A stretch of DNA of 64,000 bases, from positions 6,669,501-6,733,500 of the forward strand of contig NZ_CP108036.1 in the NCBI RefSeq assembly GCF_036170895.1, given 5' to 3'. The translations under genes and the position numbers were made by a program. The notes below the pieces were generated by a model that did not search any database, was not told where the DNA came from, and saw nothing but the letters and a program-made list of their open reading frames with translations. Of the stretch, positions 8,651-18,173 are shown one piece after another (the first letter of the stretch is position 1; the number at the start of each line of letters is the position of its first letter). The stretch comes from Streptomyces erythrochromogenes. GTDB taxonomy: Bacteria > Actinomycetota > Actinomycetes > Streptomycetales > Streptomycetaceae.

Positions 8651-9391
8651 ATGAAGATTCTCGTCGTCATGACGGCCAAGGCGACCCTGCACCTGCTGGA
8701 CGGCGAACAGCATCCCTCGGGATTCTGGGCAGAGGAATTCGTCGTTCCCTTTTCGCTCTTCAAGGCGGCCGGCCACGACGTGGACGTGGCGACGATCGGG
8801 GGCCGCGCGCCCACGGTCGACCTGACGAGCATCGACCCCCAGTTCCTCCAGTGGGTCCGCCCCCAGGGTTCCCCCGACGAGGACGCGGCCAACGCCGCCG
8901 AGTACGTCCGGGTCATCGAGAACACCCCCCAGCTGAGAGCTCCCCTGGCCCTGGAGTCCCTCACCGAGAAGGACGTCGCCGACTACGACGGCGTCTACGT
9001 CAGCGGCGGCCACGGCGCCATCGGCGACCTGCCCAAGTCCGACGAACTCGCCCAGATCCTGCGCTGGGTCATCGCCCAGGACAAGCCCCTCGCCACCGTC
9101 TGCCACGGCCACACCTCGCTGCTCGCCCTGCGCGACGGCGAAGGCCGCTGGCCGTTCGAGGGCTACCGGATGACGGCCTTCTCGCACGACGAGGAACTGG
9201 TCACCAACATGGCCGGCCGGCTCCCCCTGATCCTCGAGGTCGAACTCACCCGGCTCGGCGCCCGCTACGAGAAGGCGGACGCGATCTGGGACTCGCACGT
9301 GGTCGTCGACCGCAAGCTGACGACCGGCCAGAACCCGTACTCCTCCAAGGCCCTCGCGGAGACGTTCTTAACCCAGCTCGCGAAGGGCTGA
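8651..9391 (+). CDS. DJ-1/PfpI family protein, HchA-like
   Basis: 246 residues from the ATG at 8651, chosen because AAGGAGAG lies 6-12 bases upstream; an upstream ATG at 8612 would start inside a hairpin. The fold signature is KILVVMTAK at the start, VYVSGGHGAIGDLP (115-128) and the nucleophile elbow ATVCHGHTSLL with candidate catalytic Cys151 and His152. The length, the GGHG motif and the extended N-terminal part resemble HchA/Hsp31-type glyoxalase III or deglycase proteins. Such enzymes remove methylglyoxal and related aldehydes. The next gene is an aldehyde dehydrogenase, which fits an aldehyde-handling role. It is the first gene of the second long operon. Confidence 0.8.
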   Translation: MKILVVMTAKATLHLLDGEQHPSGFWAEEFVVPFSLFKAAGHDVDVATIGGRAPTVDLTSIDPQFLQWVRPQGSPDEDAANAAEYVRVIENTPQLRAPLALESLTEKDVADYDGVYVSGGHGAIGDLPKSDELAQILRWVIAQDKPLATVCHGHTSLLALRDGEGRWPFEGYRMTAFSHDEELVTNMAGRLPLILEVELTRLGARYEKADAIWDSHVVVDRKLTTGQNPYSSKALAETFLTQLAKG

Positions 9392-9425
9392 CCCCCCGCC
9401 CCGCATCCGACACCGGAAGGCAGCC

Positions 9426-10910
9426 ATGACCAAGCGTGAGCTGAGCGGCCCGCCCCTCGCCAACCCCGGGAAACTGTTCATCGGCGGCAAATGGGTCCCG
9501 GCCCTGGACGGCCGGACCGAGCCGGACGTCAGCCCCGTGGACGGACAGGAGATCGTGCCGGTCGCCCAGGCCGCCGCGGCCGACGCGGACGCGGCCGTCG
9601 CCGCCGCCCGCACGGCGTACGAAGAAGGTCCGTGGAGCAGACTGTCCGCCCAGGAGCGGGCGCTGCGGCTGAACCGGGTCGGTGAGCTCATCGAGCGCGA
9701 CCTGGAGGAGATCGCCCTGCTGGAGACCGTGGACATGGGCAAGCCGTTCGCCTTCTCCAGCACGGTCGACGCCCCCATGGCCGCCCAGCTCATGCACTAC
9801 TACGCGGGGGCCGTGACCCGTGTCGACGGCTCCTCGCGCGCCCCGGCCGGCGGACAGCTCGCCTACACCCTGCGCGAACCGCTGGGCGTGGTCTGCGCGA
9901 TCACCCCGTTCAACTTCCCGCTGCTGCTGTCGATGACGAAGATCGCACCGGCGCTGGCGGCGGGCAACACGGTCGTCCACAAGCCCTCGCCGGCCACCCC
10001 GCTCACCGCGCTGAAGATCGCCGAGCTCTTCCAGGAGGCGGAGATCCCCGACGGGGTCCTGAACGTGGTCACCGGCCCCGGCGTGGAGCTGGGCGAGACG
10101 CTCACCGGCCACCCCGGCATCGACAAGATCGCCTTCACCGGCTCCACCGTGGTCGGCCAGTCGATCATCCGCAAAGCGGCCGGCACCCTGAAGAAGGTGA
10201 CGATGGAACTCGGCGGCAAGTCCGCCAACATCGTCTTCGCCGACGCCGACCTCGACGCCGCCGAGGAGCTCGCCTTCTTCGGCATCTACTACAACAAGGG
10301 CGAGATCTGCACCGCCGGATCCCGGCTGCTGCTCCAGCGCCCCATCCACGACGAGCTGGTCGAACGCCTCGTGCGCCGGGCCGCCGCCCTCAAGCCCGGC
10401 GACCCGCGCGACCCGGCCACCCTCTTCGGGCCCCTCGCCCACCGCGCCCAGTTCGACAAGGTCAGCTCGTACATCGAGGTCGGCGAGAAGGAAGGCGCGG
10501 TCCTGCGGACCGGCGGCACCGGATGGACCCCCGAAGGGGCCTCCGCCGAGGGCCTGTACTTCCTGCCCACCGTCTTCACCGGCGTCGACAACGGGATGCG
10601 CATCGCCCAGGAGGAGATCTTCGGCCCGGTCCTGTCGATCATCCCCTTCGACACGGAGGAGGACGCCGTACGCATCGCCAACGACAGCGCGTACGGCCTC
10701 GCCGCCGGTGTCCACACCAAGGACCTGCGCCGCGCCCACCGCGTCGCCTCGCAGATCAAGGCCGGCACGGTCTGGGTCAACTGCTACAACCAGTACGACC
10801 CCGCGGTCCCCTACGGCGGCTACAAGGCCTCCGGATTCGGGCGCGAGTGCGGGCCCGAATCCCTCGAGAGCTACACCCAGACCAAGTCGGTCTGGATCGG
10901 CATGGACTGA
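9426..10910 (+). CDS. NAD(P)-dependent aldehyde dehydrogenase
   Basis: 494 residues, full ALDH length, with GGAAGGCAGCC before the ATG. Catalytic residues are visible: general base Glu261 in VTMELGGKS and nucleophile Cys295 in NKGEICTAGSRLLL. Cofactor-binding motifs include TPFNFPLLL and FTGSTVVGQ. The C-terminal motif EEIFGPVLSIIPF and VNCYNQYDPAVPYGGYK complete the fold, the latter similar to betaine- or gamma-aminobutyraldehyde-type enzymes. It oxidises an aldehyde to the acid; the substrate cannot be told from sequence. It lies 34 bases after an HchA-like gene and 44 bases before an F420/NADP-reductase-like gene, consistent with an aldehyde-oxidising operon that also holds a molybdenum hydroxylase. 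Confidence 0.92.
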   Translation: MTKRELSGPPLANPGKLFIGGKWVPALDGRTEPDVSPVDGQEIVPVAQAAAADADAAVAAARTAYEEGPWSRLSAQERALRLNRVGELIERDLEEIALLETVDMGKPFAFSSTVDAPMAAQLMHYYAGAVTRVDGSSRAPAGGQLAYTLREPLGVVCAITPFNFPLLLSMTKIAPALAAGNTVVHKPSPATPLTALKIAELFQEAEIPDGVLNVVTGPGVELGETLTGHPGIDKIAFTGSTVVGQSIIRKAAGTLKKVTMELGGKSANIVFADADLDAAEELAFFGIYYNKGEICTAGSRLLLQRPIHDELVERLVRRAAALKPGDPRDPATLFGPLAHRAQFDKVSSYIEVGEKEGAVLRTGGTGWTPEGASAEGLYFLPTVFTGVDNGMRIAQEEIFGPVLSIIPFDTEEDAVRIANDSAYGLAAGVHTKDLRRAHRVASQIKAGTVWVNCYNQYDPAVPYGGYKASGFGRECGPESLESYTQTKSVWIGMD

Positions 10911-10954
10911 GAAGGCCGGACCGGACCCGAACACCCCTTTCCCGAGGAGCGTCA

Positions 10955-11569
10955 ATGCGGACAGGCATCATCGGCACCGGGCGGATCGGCACGGTCCTCG
11001 CGAGGATCCTCGTGGCGGCGGGCCACCACGTGGTCCTCGCCAATGCCCGGGGCCCGCAGACCCTCGGCCCGCTCGTGGCCGAGCTGGGAGCGGCGGCCTC
11101 GGCGGCGCACCCCGCCGAGGCCGCCGCCCAGGCCGAACTCCTGGTGCTGATGGTGCCCTTCGAGCGCGTCCGCGGACTGCTCCCGCCGCGCGTCGTGCAG
11201 GACAAGGTGCTGGTGGACGCGACGAACGCGTTCGGCGGCCCCGGCGCGCCCGCCGACCTCGGCGGGCGCGGCTCCAGCGACCTCGTCGCCGAGTGGTACC
11301 CGGACGCCCAGGTCGTGAAATCGCTGAACACCATGCATTTCGAAACACTCGCCGTCGCGGGAACCGCACCCGGAGAGCGCCTGGCGCATTTCACCGCGGG
11401 AGACGACGTGAAAGCGAAGGAAATCGTCGCGGGAATCATCACGGATCTCGGATTCGCACCCGTCGACACCGGCCCGCTGCACTCCGGGGGAATTCTCCAG
11501 CAGCCCGGCGGGCCCCTTTTCAACCGGCCGCTCACGGAAGCGCAGGCGCTGGCATGGATATCACACTGA
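10955..11569 (+). CDS. NADPH-dependent F420 reductase-like Rossmann protein
   Basis: 204 residues, ATG with GAGGAGCG upstream. The N-terminal nucleotide-binding motif is MRTGIIGTGRIGTVLARIL (GxGxxG), followed by LANARGP, as in the NADP oxidoreductase coenzyme F420-dependent family. VKSLNTMHFETL and FTAGDDVKAKEIV are further family-like segments. Actinobacterial members either reduce F420 with NADPH or reduce other substrates; the sequence does not separate these. The codons near the 3' end are less GC-rich than neighbours. It overlaps the following 2Fe-2S subunit gene by 16 bases, so the two are probably co-translated, and it may supply or take electrons in the same pathway. Confidence 0.8.
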   Translation: MRTGIIGTGRIGTVLARILVAAGHHVVLANARGPQTLGPLVAELGAAASAAHPAEAAAQAELLVLMVPFERVRGLLPPRVVQDKVLVDATNAFGGPGAPADLGGRGSSDLVAEWYPDAQVVKSLNTMHFETLAVAGTAPGERLAHFTAGDDVKAKEIVAGIITDLGFAPVDTGPLHSGGILQQPGGPLFNRPLTEAQALAWISH

Positions 11570-12078
11570 ACGTGAACGGAAGACCCGAGCAGTTCTCGGC
11601 GCAGCCGAACGAACTGCTCGTCGAACGGCTCCGCGACGGCCTCGGCCTGACCGGCACCAAGGTCGGCTGCGACACCGGCCAGTGCGGCTCCTGCGTCGTC
11701 CGCCTCGACGGCCGCTCCGTCAAGAGCTGCCTGGTCCTGACCGCCTCCGCCGCGGGCGGCGAGATCGCCACCATCGAAGGCGTCACCACCCGGGGCGGGG
11801 AGCTGTCCGGCCTCCAGGAGGCCCTGCGCCAGGAGCACGGCACCCAGTGCGGCTTCTGCACCCCCGGCATGGTGATGGCCCTCGGCGAGCTCGTCGACGC
11901 CACCGCCGACGGCCCGGCCCCCACCGAGCCCGAGATCCGCGAATGGCTCACCGGCAACCTGTGCCGCTGCACCGGCTACCACAGCGTCGTACGGGGGGTG
12001 CAGCGCGCCTGCGCCGCACACCGCGACGAGGTGCCCGCCGGCTCCGCCGCATCCACCGCAGCCGCACCGGAGGTGTGA
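11554..12078 (+). CDS. Molybdenum hydroxylase, [2Fe-2S] iron-sulfur subunit
   Basis: 174 residues. The N-terminal plant-type ferredoxin domain has VGCDTGQCGSCVV and a further Cys in SVKSCLVLTA. The C-terminal helical domain has CGFCTPGMVMALGEL and GNLCRCTGYHSVV, which hold the second cluster. These are the marks of the small subunit of xanthine dehydrogenase, aldehyde oxidase and CO dehydrogenase. It passes electrons from the molybdopterin site of the large subunit to the FAD subunit. The start overlaps the upstream gene, and the large subunit follows after five bases. Order here is FeS, Mo, FAD. The tail after residue 150 is Ala-rich and probably flexible. Confidence 0.93.
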   Translation: MDITLNVNGRPEQFSAQPNELLVERLRDGLGLTGTKVGCDTGQCGSCVVRLDGRSVKSCLVLTASAAGGEIATIEGVTTRGGELSGLQEALRQEHGTQCGFCTPGMVMALGELVDATADGPAPTEPEIREWLTGNLCRCTGYHSVVRGVQRACAAHRDEVPAGSAASTAAAPEV

Positions 12079-12083
12079 GGGAC

Positions 12084-14489
12084 ATGACCACAGTGACGGG
12101 GGAGGCCCCGGCCGACCGGGGCGGAGTGCTCGGGCAGCCGCTGGACAGCCGCGAGGACCCGCAGCTGCTGCGCGGCGAGGCCACGTACGTGGCGGACATC
12201 GACCTGCCGGGCACCGCGCACATGGCCATCCTGGGCAGCCCGGTGGCCCACGCGAGGATCCTGTCCATCGAGACCAAGGCGGCCGAGCAGCTGCCCGGTG
12301 TGCTGAAGGTGGCCACCGCGGCCGACTTCGCCGACGTCATGCCGCTGCCCTGCATCTGGATCCCCGGCGGGGTCGAGAGCCACTTCCCGCCGCACCCCTA
12401 CGGACTCCCGGGCGCCCGCCCGGTGCTGACCGGCGACACCGTCCGCCACGTCGGCGACCCCATCGCCGTGGTCGTCGCCGAGACCCCCCGGCAGGCCGCC
12501 GCCGCGCTGGCCGCCATCGCAGTCGAGTACGAGCCGCTGCCGGTCGTCACCCGCGCCGACGAGGCCCTCGCCGACGGCGCGCCCCAGCTGCACGAGGCCG
12601 TTCCGGGCAACCTCAACGCGTACTGGACCTGTGGCGACAAGGACCGCACCGACGCGGCCATCGCCGCCGCCGAGGTCACCGTCGAGCTCGACCTGGTCAA
12701 CCAGCGCACCATCAACAGCCCCATCGAGCCGCGCGGAGCGGTCGGCGACTACGACCCGGCCACCGGCGAGTACACCCTCTACGCCTCCACCCAGGGCCCG
12801 CACAACCACCGCTTCCTGCTCGCCGCGCTGGTCCTCGGCATCCCCTTCAACAAGCTCCGGGTGATCGCCCCGACCGTCGGCGGCAGCTTCGGCACCAAGG
12901 GGTACCTGTACCCCGACATGCCCCTGGTCCTGTTGCTCTCCAAGGCGCTCGGCCGGCCCGTGAAATGGGTGGACACCCGCACCGGGCTGATGAACTCCAC
13001 CGTCCAGGGCCGCGACCACCGCCAGCACGTCACCCTCGCCGGCACCCGCGACGGCCGCATCACCGCCGTGCGCTGCACCAGCTACGCCAACCTCGGCGCG
13101 TACCCCTCGACGATCGGCCCCGGCGTCGCCACCGCCCTCATGGGCCGCTCCATCAGCGGCATGTACGACATCGACGCCGCCTTCTGCGAGGTGTACGCCG
13201 CCTTCACCAACACCGTCTCCCTCGGCGCCCAGCGGGGCAGCGGACGCGCCGAGGCGGCCTTCCTCATGGAGCGGCTCGTCGACCGGTACGCCTCCGAGAT
13301 CGGCATGGACCCCGCGGCGGTGCGGCGCAAGAACCTCGTGCCGAAGGAGAAGTTCCCGTACGACAACGGCCTCGGCTGGACCTACGACTCCGGGAACTAC
13401 CAGCTGAACTTCGACAAGGCCATCGAGCTGTCCGGCTACGCCGACATGTCCGCCCGCAAGGCCGAGGCCCGCACCCGCGGCAAGCGCCTCGGCGTCGGCA
13501 TCGCCACCTACGTCGCGATCTGCGGCGTCGGCCCGTCCACCCGGATGTCGCAGGAGGGCATGCTCGGCGGCACCTGGGAGAGCGCCAACATCCGCGTCCA
13601 CCCCACCGGCGAGGTCACCGTCACCGTCGGCTCCGCCTCCACCGGCCAGAGCCACGGGACGGTCTTCGCCCAGGTCGCCGCCGACGAGCTCGGCATCGAC
13701 CCCGAGACCGTCCAGGTCCACGAGGGCGACACGCAGAAGGCCCCGTACGGACAGGGCACCTACGGCTCCCGCTCCTACAGCATGGCGGCGCCCGCCGTGG
13801 CCCTCACCGCCCGCAAGCTCAAGGCCAAGCTGGTCCGGGCCGGCGCCGTCTTCCTGGGCGTGCCCGAGGACAAGGTCGTCTACGAGGGCGGCGCGATCCA
13901 CGAAGAGGGCAACCCGGAGAACACCAAGACCTTCGCCGAACTGGCGATGGCCATGTGGTACGGCTGGGGGCTGCCCCCGGAGATCGAGCCGGCCCTCGAC
14001 GAGACCACCCACTTCGACCCGCCGGACTTCAACTACCCCTTCGGCACGCACGTCGCCGTCGTCGAGATCGACGAACTGACCGGCGAGACCGAGGTGGTCG
14101 CCTACACCGCCGTCGACGACGCCGGGAACATCGGCAACCCGAAGATCGTCCAGGGGCAGATCGAGGGCAGCATCGTGCACGGCCTCGGCCAGGCCCTCCT
14201 GGAAGTCGCCGAATACGACGAGAACGGCCGGCTGGTCAGCGCCGACCTGGGCCACTACGCCCTGCCGCGCGCGGCCGACGTGCCGTTCTTCGCGCTCGAC
14301 AAGACCGTCACGCCCAGCCCGCACAACCCGCTCGGCGCCAAGGGAGCGGGCGAGATCGCCACCGTCCCGCCCGCCGCCGCCGTCGTCAACGCCGTCGTCG
14401 ACGCCCTGTCCGACCTGGGCGTCCGGCACATCGACATGCCGCTCACCCCCGAGAAGGTCTGGCGCCGCCTGAGAGGGGAATCCCAGTGA
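12084..14489 (+). CDS. Molybdenum hydroxylase, molybdopterin-cytosine-dinucleotide large subunit
   Basis: 801 residues, full length for the large subunit of CO dehydrogenase/aldehyde oxidase/xanthine dehydrogenase enzymes. It begins with the typical RREDP-like segment ([19 protein letters not shown]), has [13 protein letters not shown] near residue 265, the active-site loop [14 protein letters not shown] (about 378-391) and [14 protein letters not shown] near the C-terminus holding the conserved catalytic Glu. The active-site loop matches the form-II type (A-x-R-G-x-G-R) rather than the Cys-containing loop of true form-I CO dehydrogenase, so CO oxidation is unlikely; an aldehyde or N-heterocycle is more likely. 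An aldehyde dehydrogenase upstream and XdhC at 20649 support this. Confidence 0.92.
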   Translation: MTTVTGEAPADRGGVLGQPLDSREDPQLLRGEATYVADIDLPGTAHMAILGSPVAHARILSIETKAAEQLPGVLKVATAADFADVMPLPCIWIPGGVESHFPPHPYGLPGARPVLTGDTVRHVGDPIAVVVAETPRQAAAALAAIAVEYEPLPVVTRADEALADGAPQLHEAVPGNLNAYWTCGDKDRTDAAIAAAEVTVELDLVNQRTINSPIEPRGAVGDYDPATGEYTLYASTQGPHNHRFLLAALVLGIPFNKLRVIAPTVGGSFGTKGYLYPDMPLVLLLSKALGRPVKWVDTRTGLMNSTVQGRDHRQHVTLAGTRDGRITAVRCTSYANLGAYPSTIGPGVATALMGRSISGMYDIDAAFCEVYAAFTNTVSLGAQRGSGRAEAAFLMERLVDRYASEIGMDPAAVRRKNLVPKEKFPYDNGLGWTYDSGNYQLNFDKAIELSGYADMSARKAEARTRGKRLGVGIATYVAICGVGPSTRMSQEGMLGGTWESANIRVHPTGEVTVTVGSASTGQSHGTVFAQVAADELGIDPETVQVHEGDTQKAPYGQGTYGSRSYSMAAPAVALTARKLKAKLVRAGAVFLGVPEDKVVYEGGAIHEEGNPENTKTFAELAMAMWYGWGLPPEIEPALDETTHFDPPDFNYPFGTHVAVVEIDELTGETEVVAYTAVDDAGNIGNPKIVQGQIEGSIVHGLGQALLEVAEYDENGRLVSADLGHYALPRAADVPFFALDKTVTPSPHNPLGAKGAGEIATVPPAAAVVNAVVDALSDLGVRHIDMPLTPEKVWRRLRGESQ

Positions 14490-15316
14490 TCCTCACCGAG
14501 TTCGACTACGCCCGCCCCGCCGGCCTCGACGAGGCGCTGGCCCTGCTGTCCGGGACCCGCGGCGCCCGGATCCTGGCCGGCGGCCAGAGCCTGCTGCCCG
14601 ACCTGCGCAGCGGCGCCGACAGCGCCCGCCTGCTCGTCGACATCCGCCGGCTGGCGGACCTGCGCGGCACCGGCCGCACCCCCGACGGCCGGCACGTGCG
14701 CATCGGAGCCCTCACCACGCTCGCCGACCTCGCCGCCGACCAGCTGGTACTCGCCGAAGCACCGGAACTGGCCGCTGCGGCCCGCTCCAACGGCGATCCG
14801 CAGGTCCGCAACCTCGGCACCGTCGGCGGCAACCTGGCGGCCGCCGGACGCGCCACCGACCTGCCGGTCGCCGCCATCGCCGCCGACGCCGTCGTCGAAC
14901 TGGCCGGCCCGGGCGGGCGCACCACCCTCCCTGCCGAGGAGTTCGCCGCCGGCACCGCACCCGCCGGCCAGGTCCTCACCGCACTGCTCCTGCCCGCCGC
15001 CGGTCCGGCAGCCGCCTTCGAGAAGTCGGCCGACCGCGCCACCCGCTACCCGGTCTGCGCCACCGCCGTACGGATCACCGCCGACGGGCCGCGCATCGCC
15101 GTCACCGGAGCCACCCCCCGCCCCCTGCGCCTGCGCGGGGTGGAGGACCGGCTGCGCGGGGGCCCGTACAGCACCGAAGCCGTACTCGCGGCCTTCCGCG
15201 CCGAACCCCGGGAGCTGTTCGTCCCCGGGCGCGGCACCTCGGCCGAATACCTCGGCCACCTCGCGGGAGTCCTCACCGCCCGAGCGCTGCAGAGGGCCGA
15301 GCGGGCCCTCGCCTGA
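14486..15316 (+). CDS. Molybdenum hydroxylase, FAD subunit
   Basis: 276 residues from the GTG that overlaps the large-subunit stop (GTGA). The FAD-binding motif LAGGQSLLPDLR and the second motif GNPQ-like SNGDPQVRNLGTVGGNLA are present, with a C-terminal CODH flavoprotein domain from about residue 175. It takes electrons from the FeS subunit and passes them to NAD or another acceptor. The C-terminal region is shorter than in E. coli-type xanthine dehydrogenases but normal for the CO-dehydrogenase-like group. A Ser-Ala-Asp rich stretch follows the first motif. The MFS gene begins about 50 bases downstream and the same operon continues. Confidence 0.9.
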   Translation: MILTEFDYARPAGLDEALALLSGTRGARILAGGQSLLPDLRSGADSARLLVDIRRLADLRGTGRTPDGRHVRIGALTTLADLAADQLVLAEAPELAAAARSNGDPQVRNLGTVGGNLAAAGRATDLPVAAIAADAVVELAGPGGRTTLPAEEFAAGTAPAGQVLTALLLPAAGPAAAFEKSADRATRYPVCATAVRITADGPRIAVTGATPRPLRLRGVEDRLRGGPYSTEAVLAAFRAEPRELFVPGRGTSAEYLGHLAGVLTARALQRAERALA

Positions 15317-15369
15317 CCGACCGACCACAGGGCCCGCCCGGGCCCCTCACGGGGGAGTTGAGTGAAGCA

Positions 15370-16626
15370 GTGGCCGAACCGTCCAAAACGACCACGGGGT
15401 CGACCGTGCCCCCAGCCGCCCACGCGGCCAGTGCGCCCAGAGGCTCCGGCTTCCGGGTGGTGGGCGCCGTCCTCGTCCTGCTGATGCTCTCCTCCTCCGT
15501 ACCCTCCGCCCTCTACGTGCTCTACCAGCAGGAGTGGGGCCTGTCCTCCGGCACGATCACGGTGGTCTTCGCCCTGTACGCGGTCACGGTGCTGGCCGGG
15601 CTCCTGCTCTTCGGCTCCCTCTCCGACACCCTGGGCCGGCGCCCCGTCCTGGGCGCCGGACTGGTCCTGGCGATCGTCTCGATGGCCCTCTTCGCCGGGG
15701 CCCAGGGCCTCGGACTGCTCCTCGCCGCCCGCGCCGTGCAGGGGCTCGCCGTGGGCCTCGCCACCGGCGCGATGGGGGCGGCCCTGCTGGAACTCAGCCC
15801 CGCCGCACGGCCCGCCCTCGGAGCCCAGGTCAACAGCGCCGGCCCGACCGTGGGCATCGGGCTCGGCGGGATCGGCGCCGGACTGCTCGTCCAGTACGCA
15901 CCCGCACCGACCGTCCTCAGCTACCTGCTGCTCATCGGGGCCTTCGCCGCGACCCTGGTGGGGGTCGTCCGCATGCGAGAGAGCGCTCCCGGCGCCGGCG
16001 GCCGGCTGCGGGTGGTCCCGCACCGGATCCACGTACCGGCGGGTGCCCGGCGCCGCTTCCTGGTCCTCGTCCTGACCATCGTGGCCGTCTGGTCCGTGGG
16101 CGGCTTCTACCTCTCCCTCGGCCCGCACCTGGCCCTGTCCCTGCTCAAGTCCACGAACTACCTCGTCGGCGGGGCCACGGTCGCGCTGCTCGCCGGCGCC
16201 GCCACCGTCGCCCAGCTGATGCTCGGCCGTACCGCGGCGCTGCGTACCGCCGTGCTCGGGCTGGTCGGCCTGCTCACCGGTCTCGCGCTGGTGCTGCTCG
16301 CGCTGGGCCTCGGCTCGGCCCCCGTGTTCCTGGTGGCCACGGCCGTCCTCGGCAGCGGCTGGGGAGCCGCCTTCCTCGGCTCCTTCCGGGCGCTGAGCGG
16401 GCTGGCCGAACCGGCCCACCGCGGTGAACTGACCGCCGCTGTATACGTCTTCGCGTACCTCGCGATGAGCGTGCCGGCCGTACTCGCCGGGATGCTCACC
16501 AACATCCACGGGCTGCACCGCACCTCGGTCGGCTTCATGGCCGCCGTCGCCGCGGTGTGCGCGGTGGCCCTGCTGGCCACCCTGCGCCTGGCCGCCCGTA
16601 CCGAGGCCGAGGGGAGCACCGCATGA
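15370..16626 (+). CDS. MFS transporter
   Basis: 418 residues from GTG 15370. A TTG at 15358 is in frame but abuts the GGGGGAG ribosome-binding site directly, so the GTG is preferred though its spacing is long. About 12 hydrophobic segments are visible, with the MFS loop-2/3 motif GSLSDTLGRRPVL (residues near 85) and RAVQGLAVGLATG in segment 4, typical of drug:proton antiporter-like members. Substrate unknown; its place right after the molybdenum hydroxylase genes suggests import of the substrate or export of the product. It overlaps the next gene by four bases (ATGA). Confidence 0.85.
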   Translation: MAEPSKTTTGSTVPPAAHAASAPRGSGFRVVGAVLVLLMLSSSVPSALYVLYQQEWGLSSGTITVVFALYAVTVLAGLLLFGSLSDTLGRRPVLGAGLVLAIVSMALFAGAQGLGLLLAARAVQGLAVGLATGAMGAALLELSPAARPALGAQVNSAGPTVGIGLGGIGAGLLVQYAPAPTVLSYLLLIGAFAATLVGVVRMRESAPGAGGRLRVVPHRIHVPAGARRRFLVLVLTIVAVWSVGGFYLSLGPHLALSLLKSTNYLVGGATVALLAGAATVAQLMLGRTAALRTAVLGLVGLLTGLALVLLALGLGSAPVFLVATAVLGSGWGAAFLGSFRALSGLAEPAHRGELTAAVYVFAYLAMSVPAVLAGMLTNIHGLHRTSVGFMAAVAAVCAVALLATLRLAARTEAEGSTA

Positions 16627-18161
16627 ACACACCGGACATGACCACTCCGGAGCTGCGCTCCGCCCTGCGCGGACTGGAGGTCTTCGCGGGGATCACCGAG
16701 GAGCAGCTGGACTGGCTGGTCTCGGTGTCCCGGCCGCAGGTCCTCGCCGACGGGGAGGTGCTCTTCCGCGACGGCGAGGAGGCCACCGGCTTCCACGTGC
16801 TGCTCTCGGGCGGGCTCGTCGTCACCAAGGTCGTCGACGGCCGGGAGGAGGTGCTCACCCGGCACTCCACCGAGGAGGAGAGCGCCGCGGCCGAGGACCA
16901 CGACGGCAAGCCCTCGGCCGCCCACCGGTTCACCGGCGAACTGCCGCTGCTGACGGACGGCGCTTACGTGGCCACGGCTGCCGCGAGCGGGCCGTCGACC
17001 ACGGTCGTGGCGTACCCCAAGGCGGTCTTCTTCGAGATGCTCACGCGCTGCCACGGGGTGGCCGCCGTCCTGATCCCCGTCCTGGCCTGGCGCATCAAGT
17101 CCTCCGAGGTGCAGGCCCGCAAACGGGCCACCGTGGAGGCGCTCGGCACGCTTGCCGCCGGGCTCGCGCACGAGCTGAACAACCCGGCGGCCGCCGTGGC
17201 CCGGGCCGCGCAGGAACTGGCTCCCGCCCTGGACCGGCTCACCCGGACCGCCCAGGACTGGGGCGCGGCCGCCACCGCCGCCGAGCGCTCCGTCCTCGAC
17301 CGGCTCACCGGGGAACTGGACGCGCTGCCGCCGCCGGTCACCACCGACCCGCTGGCCCAGGCCGATGCCGAGGAGGAGATCGCCGACTGGGCCGAAGGGG
17401 CCGGCGCCGAACAATCCGGTCTGCTCGGCTCGGGCGTCTCCGACCTCGGACTGGAACTGGGCTGGCTCCTGGACCGGGTGGAGGGCGTCGGCAAGGAGTC
17501 CCTCGCGCGCGCCCTCGACCACCTGGCGGCGCTGCTGGAGATCCGGTCGCTCGCCGCCGAGCTGCGGGCGGCGGGTCCCAGGATCTCCCAACTCGTGTCC
17601 GCCACCCGGGATTACGCCAATCTGGACCGGGCGCCCGAGCAGCGCTTCCCGGTGACCGAGGGTCTGGAGAACACGCTGGTCGTGCTGCGTGCCAAGCTCG
17701 ACGGCATCAGCATCGTGCGTGCGTACGAGCCGGACCTGCCCGAACTGACGGGCTATCCGAGCGAGTTGAACCAGGTGTGGACCAACCTGGTCGACAACGC
17801 CGTCGACGCCATGGAGGGCGCCGGCGTGCTGACGCTGAGCGCCCGGTCCGAGGGCGTCTGCATGGTCGTGGAGGTCGCCGACACCGGTCGGGGCATCCCC
17901 GCGGAGTCCCTGCCGCGGATCTTCGAACCCTTCTACACGACGAAGGACGTGGGCAAGGGCACGGGCCTGGGGCTGCACCTCAGCTACCGCATCGTGACCC
18001 AGCGCCACCGCGGGTCGCTCACCGCCCGCTCGCGTCCCGGCGAGACCCGGATGGTCGTGCGGCTGCCCTTCGCCGGCAGCGCCCAGTCCTGCGTCTCACC
18101 TGCGCAAACATCCGATACCGCACGGGAAACCGCACCTGCCGAGGGCACCACTCGCCGTTGA
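16623..18161 (+). CDS. Histidine kinase with N-terminal cyclic-nucleotide-binding-like domain
   Basis: 512 residues. Residues about 10-150 form a Crp/cNMP-binding-like jelly roll (LEVFAGITEEQLDWLVS, then VLFRDGEEATGFHVLLSGG), with an acidic insertion. No membrane segment is seen, so the sensor is cytoplasmic. The kinase H box is AAGLAHELNNPAAAV with His183. The N box NLVDNAVDAMEG, G1 VADTGRGIP, F box IFEPFYTTKDV and G2 GKGTGLGLHLS are intact, so it should be active. The region between H and N boxes is long (about 200 residues). No response regulator is adjacent. It is translationally coupled to the MFS gene and may sense the state of the molybdenum hydroxylase pathway. Confidence 0.88.
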   Translation: MNTPDMTTPELRSALRGLEVFAGITEEQLDWLVSVSRPQVLADGEVLFRDGEEATGFHVLLSGGLVVTKVVDGREEVLTRHSTEEESAAAEDHDGKPSAAHRFTGELPLLTDGAYVATAAASGPSTTVVAYPKAVFFEMLTRCHGVAAVLIPVLAWRIKSSEVQARKRATVEALGTLAAGLAHELNNPAAAVARAAQELAPALDRLTRTAQDWGAAATAAERSVLDRLTGELDALPPPVTTDPLAQADAEEEIADWAEGAGAEQSGLLGSGVSDLGLELGWLLDRVEGVGKESLARALDHLAALLEIRSLAAELRAAGPRISQLVSATRDYANLDRAPEQRFPVTEGLENTLVVLRAKLDGISIVRAYEPDLPELTGYPSELNQVWTNLVDNAVDAMEGAGVLTLSARSEGVCMVVEVADTGRGIPAESLPRIFEPFYTTKDVGKGTGLGLHLSYRIVTQRHRGSLTARSRPGETRMVVRLPFAGSAQSCVSPAQTSDTARETAPAEGTTRR

Positions 18162-18173
18162 AACGGAGTCGAC

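Noticed and set aside
11976..14429. Minus-strand frame of about 800 codons opposite the molybdenum large subunit
   Set aside because: It is an antisense shadow of a well-conserved gene and is rich in Val/Gly/Asp without motifs.
12084..14489. A true carbon monoxide dehydrogenase large subunit
   Set aside because: The active-site loop is AQRGSGR-like and lacks the Cys-containing loop of form-I CO dehydrogenases.
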